NCBI GenBank assembly: GCA_039000515.1
Contig: JBCFYV010009882.1
Span: 105,170,821 to 105,234,820 of the forward strand
Direction: 5' to 3'
DNA from: Timema cristinae
Lineage: Eukaryota; Arthropoda; Insecta; Phasmatodea; Timematidae
Length of the DNA stretch: 64,000 nucleotides
Shown here: positions 14,601-26,800 of the stretch, piece by piece
Numbering within the stretch: position 1 is the first letter of the stretch
How the letters are laid out: each line of letters begins with the position of its first letter
The notes under the pieces: generated by a model
The model's database searches: none
Told to the model about the DNA's origin: nothing
Seen by the model: the letters and a program-made list of their open reading frames with translations, nothing else
Translations under genes and position numbers: made by a program

Positions 14601-17600
14601 TTCTTCACATGAACAGGCCAAATTAGAGTCTAGAACATCAACCTCTTCAGCCTTGGAAAGTACAACTACTTCACTGCATACATCTCACCATTCTTCGCTT
14701 TCATCATTGACCACAAGACGGGAAATTTCGGCCACATCTGAAGAATCTAGTAGCTGCAACTCCATTGGAACGTCAGAGAAACACCATCATCACTCACAGG
14801 AATTAACTACAACTCATCACCACCACTCTTCACATCACTCATCCGTAAGTAATTTTTGGCTGTCACACTTTGCTTTTCTGACTATTTGTCAAAAAATTTA
14901 AATGTAAATCTTAAAACACTTTAAAATAAAGCTAACTAATTTAGCTAAGCAATGGAAACTCACTGAAGCATTGTAAGCTAATACAATTAGTATTTTGTTT
15001 TACTTTGTTACTACCTGTTTAGGTTGTCACATGGTCTAAGACATCACTCTCGCGATAGACTAGACTACTGATTATAGTGAGATCGGGTTTCAAATCCCAG
15101 TCGGGTGTACTGAGGGTAGTTTTTTCTAAATGGTTTTCCACTCTCCCTCCACATAAATGCAGGTAAACTTCATCTAAGCTCAAACTTCCTCATCCTTAGC
15201 TCACTAGCTTAATAAAGTACATGCATATAACCTGAACAAGTGCTGTTTTACATGATTATTACTTTTTAGAAAATTAATATTTATTTATAATCTTTTGGTA
15301 TGAATGCTATATGTTAGCTTTTATTTTGATCCAAGTATTTTAAACAGTTGTGCATACCTAACACAAGTAAAATATTTACAAAGATGATTAATTCCGCTCA
15401 ATTTCAGGTTCATCATCAGATTTCTACAGAGAAGCAGTTAACCCACCACAACCAAACTCCTGTAAATCACTCATTGACAATCTCTCACTCATCCACATCT
15501 TCAAGCTCTGCTTCTGTACAGCACAAAATTAACACTGGTGGCAAAGTAGCTATTACTGCTCGTGTCTCCAGTCCTTCTTGCCATGTGTCTGCCACCCTCT
15601 CATCAACAACATCAGCTTCCACGTCTATATCTCTCCCTTCCTCCAACCATGGCAATCACCACCACTCTCACCATCACTCACATAGTCACCATCACCAACA
15701 CCATCAGTTAGGACCTGGAGATCGACTCTCACCATCTACTGCCATGATCATGCCGCCTGGGCTTAATGTGCCGATAGGGATGGGGCCAAACAATTCTAGC
15801 TCCAATCGAACTCATCACAGTGGTTTATCTAGTCACCCAAACTATAACAACAGTCATCCCATCATTCAAAGCAAGGCAGGAACACTCCAACAAATAATCC
15901 ACCTCTTCATCACCATCTTTCCAACCACCCCAGTCTCATAGCCCAACCGGGCATGCAGCCTGCATTGGCTCATCACACCATGGGTATAGGATTGAATCCA
16001 GCTTCCATACCAGGATCATCTCTGGAAGCTTTGCGGTATTGTGGACCAAAGATTTAGTATTGAATTAACTTTTAACATAACACAACCCAGTGTTTATTAG
16101 TAAATATTAATTTTAAAATAGAGTTTGTATATTAATAACATTATTAACTTGTCATTACTCTCCTTGTTATTTTGGTTATATTATAGAGCCCATGCCCAAG
16201 CAGCTGCTAGCATTCAACAACAGCAGGGATCATTGCCACCTGGAATGATCCATCCACCTTCTCACTCTCCTTTGCAAGGTCCACAAGGACATTCTGGTAA
16301 ACATTAGTTAAAATAATACAAATATTGTTGATTTATATTATATATATATATATGCACACACACCTACCTGGCAGTCAGGGGCACATTTATCAGTAGGCTG
16401 ATTAGTCTCTATCCTAGGGCAACAAATTTATGGGGATTATAAATTGAAGTACGCAAAGTGCTCTTCAACTTAAGAAAAATGGAAAACAAGTCTGACATTG
16501 TTGGAGGTCCTTCCAGAACATTATCTATAAACTGTGTACCTTAATGTTGATATTGCACTTCAAATAGGTGTTTGAACTAATTCACAAACTGCTCTTAAGA
16601 ACACAGTTATTCTTGTTTGCGGTGAGTCAAAGATTATTTATTATCAAGATAATGAGGATAGCTTAAACGCTCTTGCTATACTCCATTCACAGTAGGAATT
16701 ACTCTCAGAAAGGTCTTTTTTTCTTACCAATATCCTACTATATAATATATTTCTGGTAGGGAAAAAGGCCATTCAAAAAACAATTCCTACTCTGAACAGA
16801 CTTTATATCAGACTTGTTGAAATCTTTGACTATTATTATCTTATTCACATGTTTGCTAAATAAAAATCCAGATGTGTGATTTTCAAGTATATGTGCATGT
16901 TCAATTCTATAAAAAGTATTATATAATAAAAACCTTTATGAAATACTGTTACTACGGTAAAAGAGATAAGATATTTTTGAATTACTCGATGAGTTTTAGT
17001 TTTAAAAAATCCTGTTCGTTTGTTTTTAAGATAAGTCAAAATCAGGTGGCAAATTATATTCTAAGGCTGCCGAAGCTGTAAGTTCACCCCTGCTGGTGCC
17101 CCATTCGGTCTATGTATTATCTTAAAATGGAAAGATTGAAATGTGAAGAAATTCACAATTATTTGTCAAGATAATGGAAAACCAATTTTATAAACTTCAT
17201 TTTAACATCCAAGGCTTTTTAAAGTTTTATATAGTGTTATTTAAAACTTTCTCATTTAAGGAGCTGGTTCACATCATCATTCTGCTCGCCACTTGCCTTC
17301 TGGGTTGTCTGAAGATGTCAAATCAGAACCCCTAAGTAGTGATATGCTAGAACAACCGATGGGGGTGTCTCAACAAGAAGATGATGAAGTTCCTAGTCCG
17401 AATCATATTCCACGAGGGCCAAGCCCAGAGCCCAAGATAGAGGATGTAGAATGCCATCGCAGCCAAAGTGCAATGTAGGTCTAATCAACATAATTTTGCT
17501 AAGTAGAATACCATTATCTTTATCTCTTTAAACACGATAGATAGATGTTGACTGAGCAGAAACATTTGCATCACCACACACAATTGATATCAAGATTGTA

Positions 17601-18036
17601 CCATCAGCCTCTTTACTTAATTACCTTTATCACCGTATGATTTCTCAACAAAGCTGTTTTAACACATGCTCCTCCCCTCATTGTACGGTTTGAATCTCAG
17701 TTGTTTGTACTGAAGGTGGTTTTTCCAGAATGGTTTTCTACTCTTCCGCCACACAAATGCGGATACATTTTCTATAAATATAAACTTCCTGATTTCTAAA
17801 ATTATTGTCGTATTTAGTACAGATTTGTATAACCTAAACGAGTAGTAAGAGGTGGCGCTAAAAAAATTAAAATAAAGTTTGTTTTTTGTTTACCTGGATA
17901 TTTAATTCAAATAATATAGATTAAGGATGTGCGAAGGCCACTTTTTAAATGCAAAGCGAAGTTGAAGCAAAGCTTGAAACTTGCAAAGAAAAGTCGAAAG
18001 TCGAAGCTACCTAGGATTTTTGTTGTCACTTAATGC

Positions 18037-18122
<86 letters not shown>

Positions 18123-20830
18123 GCATTGCGTCTTACTACCCGTTCGGGTTATATTCACGCTAATGTGTAATGGTAGGGTGATTGTGAGAGTAAATGGAGG
18201 ACCTACAGTTTAACTTGGAATCCGAACCACGGTGGAGGCCTGGTATTCCACACATTCACAAGTAGTGATTAATATACGTCTTGTCAGAGGTGAAGGAAGG
18301 GTTTGGTAATCAGATAAATCTTTGCCGGGACCAAGGATTGAACCCCGGACCCCAGCATAGAAGTCCGACACCTTACCCCTAGATCAGCAGGTCACCCACT
18401 TAATGCTACTTTTAATTTTTAAATTGATTATATTTCCAGATCTTGTCAGTAACAAGGACCACGAAAATGACCTTATTTGTTACCTAAGGCCTATTTTAAT
18501 AATTAATGCACACAGGCTTACTGATAACTTAGTAAATTATCAATAAAGTTTTAATTTTTCTTAAATCATGGAGTTTCAAATATTATTTTTCAAACTTTAC
18601 ACATGCATGTCTTTTCATTTGCATTTCTCTGAAAATAATTATAAATTAAATTCTGTTTTCGTTTCCCACTCTCCGTCCAGCCATTTTGAATAATAAAGAA
18701 AATGCAAAGAAGCTATGAAAAACGTATGTGTCAAAATGCACTTGTAAATTTGTCATAGATAATTCCATAGAGATAGAATATTAAGGACTAAACATTAAAC
18801 GCGAGCTGGGTTGATAGCACAACTAAAGCACTTTTTCTGCTTCATACCAGTGAACATAGTGTTATTATTTTATTTAAAGCTTTTTTTATTTTTTATAAAA
18901 TTATGTTGGCGATAGTGAATACAATATATTAACATTTATTTACCGGCTTTTGATCTATTCTTGCATTGCGGTGGTTAAATTACTAGTCTGTGTTACAATT
19001 CTGTTCAGTTTTAAAATCATCAAATATTGAAAAAATTTAAAATTTATTTAGATAAAATTAAATCGTTTGATAATTTTTCTAAGTATGATCCTTCCTCTGA
19101 ATTTTTTCGAATATGCACAGGTTATTGTAGATGTTGAAATCGAAGGCAAAGAAGATTTGACCTTTGACTTCGACTTTTTGAAACTTCACATATAAAACAA
19201 AGATTTGGTGGTTGTATTAGATAACCTTTCTAGGATTATACAGACATAGTTTGTCATGTACACAACGTGTCTGTCTGAATCACATAGTAATGTGTCTATT
19301 TTCTTTACAGTTTCCTTAGACATTGGAATCGTGGTGATTTTAATTCATGCACACGTACTGATCTTACCTTTAAACCAGTGCCCGATTCCAAGTTGGCTAG
19401 AAAACGTGAAGAACGATTTCGCAAACAGGCTGAGAGAGAACGGGAGGAAAGAGAAAAAGTAGCTTCATTGGCACAGTCTGTAAGTATTTAATAGAAAATA
19501 GTGTACCCAAGAAAAAATTTCATACCATTTCATATTATTTAAATATAGTTTCTTGGGCACAAAACTTAGATACACAATTTTTTTAACAGTGTATCTCACT
19601 ACTGATTTAAATTTAAAGGCTTTGACTCTCAGCCAGGCCCAAAACTATACACATCTTTAGTTAGATTTATCAACCCTCACTAAGTTATGTGTGGCTGGCT
19701 GTTGCATCTCACAAAATATTGAACCAATATGAACAAAGTCCACAACCTCCAGGTTGAAATGGCCGAGCTCATTGTGAGAGCTTGGATCCTTCAACACTAG
19801 GATCACTACATGCAGTCCCATGTGAAATCGCTATCAAGCAGCCATTTTTCAAAACTTCACTTTAAAGACAAAGCAAACAACAAAAATCCCCTTCTAGTGT
19901 CACTAAACTGCTTTCACTGAGTTAAGTCAGTGGCTTCACCCCCAAAATAAACCCCTCAAACGAGCCTACTCAGACTGCAAATTACAAACAAATTGTAGAA
20001 TACAATTCAAGTGAATGTTTGCAAATTGTCTAGTTGTAAAACAATCTTCAAATACCATCAACTAGTTTTACTTGTCTCTAAAGGTTTGTTCAATGAAAGA
20101 GGGTAAAGTTTAAGTGTGGGGAAGGGGGGGATTTCTTTACCTCAAATATTGTGTTCAGACATCCATCCCTCTACATTAGATAATTTGAAACAAAGTTGTT
20201 TCACTTGATAGTGCTGTTATTACTGAGAACTGCAACTCATGCTCATTGCCCAAGGACTCAACCTGGCTAAATGCGCACAGTGAATTTCTCATAAGGCTGA
20301 TATTTTGCTAAATACCTTATCTGTAGTCAAATCTTAAAATCCAATGGTTATGCAAAAATTAGAATATTTTTAGTATACATTTCTGAAGTATTTGTATTAG
20401 AACCAAGATTATTAAATTTTTAAATTTCAAGCTATTTTCACATTTTCATATACCTAATTAATACCAAGTTTTAAGGTATTTTATAAACCATTAAATTTTT
20501 TAATCATTCTTATGTTTACTATTAGATTTGAAAATATTTTTATAATCAAAATATAACCATTTGCACACCACTATAAAATTTATAAATTACTAAACATTGT
20601 TAGTTTATAAGTTCTTATTTTAAATGAATAGCATAGCTTTCTTTTCTTTAGCATGTCATACTTTATGTTCAGGCTCTCAATTTGTTGCACTAATTAATCC
20701 AAAGCACAAGAGCTGGATGATGAATTTAAGCACCAATGTTTTCCTTACCGCATACCTATATAAAAAAAAGTTGTTTTATTCATACAGCTCACAAATTCTA
20801 CTCATTTGAAATAATTGAAACAGAAATTGT

Positions 20831-20872
<42 letters not shown>

Positions 20873-23800
20873 AACATTTTTATAAAGTTCATTATCATTT
20901 TTATTGGCAAATTATTTTTACTATCGACCCACAATTATTGAAATTTTAACATATTCTAGTTTTAACATATTTGTTGAGTACTTGTAAATCATAATAACCT
21001 TTAATGAACAAACCATTAGTGTATTTTTTTTTTCTGATTATACACAATGTAAATGAGTAATGATATTAATGTGCCCTTTGGTATATATTCATATAATTAT
21101 GAAAGCAAAATTATATACATTGTTAATTTATGAAAAACATTTAATTTATAACAATTTAATGATAAATTAAAATCTTTCAAACTTCTAAAAATAATATTTA
21201 TTTGGTGATTTTTGTAACTTTGTTAAAATGTTAGTGATTTGGTTTATCTTAGCGTAAAATTACAACACCTGACAAGCCAGAAGGACACAAACCTCCCTCA
21301 CGGGGACCAATTGAAACTATCACATCTCCGTATGATAGATTTAATTCACGTCAGGGCTACCCAGACACACCTGCACTTCGTCAACTAAGGTTAGTACTTA
21401 GCATGTGAAGTCAAATTGTTTAATATGTTAAGCCTAACAAAGTAAATGTTAAGAAAACCTTTTGAAATCTTCTGTAGTTTAAAAAAATTAAATAATTTAA
21501 TAGTATATCCAATTTTAATATTATTTTTTTCTACCAAATTTGCTGTAGGGATTATTTTTGACAACTTGTAAGCTTTTGTTCAGTTTAATCTACAGCAGAA
21601 ACTTCATACAAACATAATGCAATTTTTTTTAAAGAATCTTAATCTTTTTATGTACACTGTGTGTCATGTGTTCAACTTTTAATTAATCACTATTACAGTA
21701 AAGTATTTTACTTTTTGGTTGATACTTGATTTATTTAAAAACTAATAGTATTTTTTTACTATTTTTGTAGTGAGTATGCTAGGCCTCATGCAGGGTTCTC
21801 CCCAGGTACCTTACCTCGTTCCGCGGGTCTTGGTTTGCCACCGCAATGCATAGATCCTATGCTACATTATCAACTAAACAGTATGTATGGAGCTGGTGCT
21901 CGTGAAAGGTGTGTTGGATTCAAAATTACTTAATAGATTATTGTTTCTAAACAAATATAAGTTAATCCTGAGTCTTAAAAACGTTTAATATTTTTATTTA
22001 TTTTTTTTGTGGTGGGGGAAAGTTAAATTGTTGTCATATTAATTTAATAGTATTTTTTAAATCTTGCACTTCCCTCTCATATAATTTTTTTTAACTAAGC
22101 TAGATCGTGTAATGTCTTAGTGGGCAAAATACTATAATATTTTTAATTACTTGGATAAGGGTGACTTAACAAAGGAAAATTGGCACCAAACAGCTATTCT
22201 AAATTTAACTTTGAAAAGAGGGTAGCAGGGACTTATCTTTCTATCCTCATTTCAATATTTAATTTAGATAAAGGCGAAAAACCTTAACTTGTGTTTGAAT
22301 AGATACAGTATTTGATTCTTTGTCTTTCTTATTTTTAAATTTTATTTATGACTCGTATATATCGAATTAATATTTTTGGTTAAATTTTACTTTAGTATAT
22401 TAAAATTGTAATGTATTTTTATTCAAGAATACATTTAGTCATCTAAATTAATTGTTCTTCTCCAATACTAGTAGTCATTTAGTCTATTAACTGATATAAA
22501 AATAAGATCTTGTTTAATTTTTTCAGTTAGAATGTTAACACCAGAGCTGTTATTGTTGTATTCTAAGGGGTATAGGAGAGGAAAGTAGGTTACAAGTTCA
22601 TCTACATTAGCGTTGAGAGAGGATGAGGAAATTGCTCTGAAATAACATTTATAAAAAACTATCCATGTTGCACCTGCATTTGTCAGCTGTCGCTGATGTC
22701 CTATAAGGTGTATGAAAATATAAACACTTTTTTCAATTTTATATCGTTGATTATTTAATAATGTTTTACAAAATAACTTTCTCTCAAAATAAATATTTAA
22801 AAGTGTATTTATTATTGAGGTACTCCATACCAAGTCTATAGGTCTATAGGTTGTATAGTTTTCTTGTTCATGGAAAAAAATAAGACAGTTGTTAATCATA
22901 ACATCATTTTATGTGTAATAAGAAAGTGTAGAAATACTGTACAATAATGTAAAGAAATTGTTAGTGAAGGGAGCCAACCTGAAAGGATAGTTAGGTTAGG
23001 CCTAGATAGAAAAAAACACTTCTCTCCATTTCTTTTCTTCTCAAACTATTTAACTATATATTACACTTAACACATTGTTTTAAATTTTCGGAGATGTTCC
23101 TTTATCATAAGAAGAGACACATTGAAAAACATAAAGTAAGATAGGCTATAGAACTACATGTTTCTAGAATGATTTGCAATATGTAACTGAAAACTTGTAG
23201 TGTTGCCAAATTGATGTAACTAAATATGTTTTGAAAAGAAAAAATAACTTGCTGAGAATTAATAATAACTTTAAAACTAACAGGTACTATTCTAGAAACA
23301 TGTACTTCTATAGCCCATCTTTCTTTGTGCGTTTTCAATGTGTCTTTTCTAATGATAAAGGAACATCTCCGAAAATTCAAAAACAATGTGTGAAGTCTTT
23401 AATTTTATATAGTGCAATTGTTTAATAAGATAAGAAATGAAGAGAGAAGTGTATTTGTTTATCTAGGCCTAGTCTAACTATCCTTTCAGGTTGGCTTCCT
23501 TCACTATCGCTTACTTTATATTATTGTACAGTGTTTCTACACTGTCTTAGTATACATTTCTAAACCCTTAGGCACTAATTCATACTATCGTTTTAATTAT
23601 TTCTGTTCTAAGTGTTCTAAGAAATATCTTTTAAGTCTGTTGATAGATTTTTGTGCCTTAAGTAGGTAAATAGTATTAAAGCCCATTTAGGATCGATTTT
23701 TCATTTTTATGATTTTTTCTATTTTGGGTCTATATTTAGTGATTATTACCTTAAAGTTTTGGCAGTAAATGCCCTTGTCTAGGTTTAAAATTTTGAACTT

Positions 23801-26800
23801 CTTAGTACTGGTAATCACTTATCCAGTGCTACTCTAATATTTGGCCACTGGTTTGGGTTCTGTTTAATTATCTGGAAGTTTAGCTAAAAAAGAACTTGTA
23901 AGCTTTACTTAGGTTCGCTATAGATATATTCTAAAATACTGAAATATCAAAATGGTTGGAAATTATTTTTATTTCTTACTATTAATTCGAGCTATACTCT
24001 TTTGTACTAGTTACACCAATAGTTCTCGGGATTTCGACGGCTATATTTAGATAACTGTACCTGCATTTGCGTGGGAAGAGAGAGTGAAACCCCAATTTGT
24101 AAAACAACCCTAAGTACACCCGACCAAGATTCGAACCACAATCTCCCAGTCATTTGTGGTCTAGTCTACTGCGAAAGTAGCGCCTTAGACCATGTGTCCA
24201 CCAAAGTGGTTGAAATGATTGTTAATTAATTGGAGCTTGCTTACACTTGTGGAATTTAATTTCTTTTTTCATTAATTTGTTTAAGCCCATCATGAACCAC
24301 ACAAACACATTAAAAAAATAATGGACATACACTACTCCATCAGTTTAGAATAAACTAGTTTTTAGAGAATTCCTTGTCTTAGTGTCTTCACGTTTCTTTT
24401 TCGTAACATGACCACAAGATCATTAACACCTTTTTTTGGAAATCTGATAGACGTTTGGCTAGATCAAAGCAAAGCCTATTATGTATGACTCATGACATAA
24501 AAACTATGAAAAAGAACTCATTATCATCATTGAGCACTGTGACACAAAGGTCAAAAGTCAAGAAAACTATTTAATAAATTTTCAGGGAGGAGAATACCCC
24601 TTGAAGGGTCTGCGAGTAAACAATGTTTGCATGTTCCCATGGGTCCGTAAAATTGGCATACATTTAACTGATGTGTAGCATGTAATATGTACCATAGTTT
24701 TATAGTCCTGATAACTTATATCTTTAACAACACTGCAATTTTCTTTAGCCAAAGAAAAATACATTTTGTTGACTTAGTCTAGTAAATATTGAACATTTAA
24801 TATCATTATTTCTCACAATTCTACTTAAACTTTGAGCTCTCTATCAATAAAATGACTTCGGATTTTTTCTCGAAATTTTGTTTAATTTATATTAAATTTC
24901 AGACAACTAAGTTCAGACTGATGTTTTACTACATTAATAAAAATGAATAAACATGTAATACAAGTAACATTGCGACCCTTAACAAATTAAAAGTGTATGT
25001 AAGCTTCCATTGCCAAATCCAAAGACATACCCAAATCTCAGCTTAATACAGTTTTCAATATTCTATCTTGTACCAAGCTTTAGATTGTTGTTACACAGCT
25101 ATTAACTTGCAAGTGTTGCCATATACATTTATTTCAAACAAAACAATGTTACCTCTCCAGATATCTTTTAATAGCGAATTCATCTTTTTATTGGACAGTC
25201 TAAATTTCCCCACATAATAATAGTGGATCTACGGCAACTTACCACTTCCATACCCTTTATCCTAAGTTGTAACCCTTATGTTGAAAGGAATAGAGTTAAT
25301 ATAAAAATATCATATGGCAACTTATGTCTTCCATACTCTTTATCCTAAGTTGTAAAATTAAATACAAAAATATCATTTAACTATCACATTACTAAGCTGT
25401 GCTCATAGTAATTTAATCATTAACCTCTACTTATTAATACCTATATACATTGCTTGAATTCGGAAATTTTAACAACTGGAACAGTAACAACTATCAAACA
25501 ATTATTCCTTAATCTATTTTACAGCATGAAACTATTATATTTGTAGAACCTATTACATTGTCTATACACACTTCAATAAGTTGCATGCGAAGCCATGCCA
25601 TTTTAATTAAATTTCAGTAAAATAAATATCATATTGCAGTTTAATATACTTATCAATTAATTGATAATTTCAATTAATTAGTATTGATTTATATTGAATG
25701 CTGCATATAGCTCTTTTTTAAAGACACTTATTTTCTTAAAAGTATTTTGTAAACTTATGTGTTTGGTTAGGAATGTTAGGATTTGAATGAATTTTTGAAA
25801 TGAGCTACTGATACCATGCCAAACCTATTCTTTTGCACATTTCATACCAAAAAAATCCATATGTAGAACATTTGTTTCTGCACGTTTTGCATATTTTAAG
25901 TATTTGATATTTTATCAATATGTATTAATATTACTATAGTTAAAGTTTTTTATTTTATTTACAATGAATAATATACATTAGGTAATAAATAAAATGATAG
26001 AATATTAGGAAAATGGTAGAGCACAAATAAAAGTAAAAACACTAAAACATATTTACACACATCAATATTTCGATGCTATTATAGCATCTTCCTCAGGAAG
26101 TAGTAGTTAGATTGAACAGAATGTTGTCTTTAGTTCAAATAACAACTACTCCGTACTTAATCCATCCTCGTTAGCTTTCTCTACACTTCCCTATCCTTGC
26201 ATACTTCCTTCTCTTCAATAACATCCATACACAGAGTCATACATGCTCTTTTATTATTTAAACTCTTAATGTTTCTCTTTTTTGCACATTTATCTAAAAC
26301 ATTCAGCAACATCTTACATGGCCTACCTTATCCTATTAACCCACACACTCTACCTTCATATATTTGCTTCGTCACTCAATCCACACAAATCTTATCACCA
26401 TGACTAAACCAACATATGATGCTTCTTTCAAATTGACCTATTTGACCCTTTCAATCCGCACTCCTTCAGCAGCCATTCATTACTAACTCTGTTTGGTAAG
26501 TTTCTTCCGACAACCCCACGCTTCACATCCGTACAACAATGTTGGTGTTAGCACACTTTTATATACTGCCATCTTTGCCTCTTTTGATACTTCTTTATTC
26601 TTTACATTAGTCCATATACTTCCAAATACTCTCCTAAAAGCATTCACTGGTCTGTCGATTTCATCATCTATCCTTCCATTTTTTCAAAATATTCTGCCCA
26701 GATACACACAATCATTCACTTGTTATAACATTTTTCCATTAAAACTAAGTTTACAATCATCTCCTGATCTGTCTTTATCAAAATTTATTACCTTAATTTT

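Larger units (their letters stand above)
19480..21252 (+). other. Atrophin intron between window exons 10 and 11
   Basis: Holds a diverged repeat at 19630-20310 and an (AT)n run at 20834-20870. Otherwise AT-rich without recognisable content. Confidence 0.6.
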
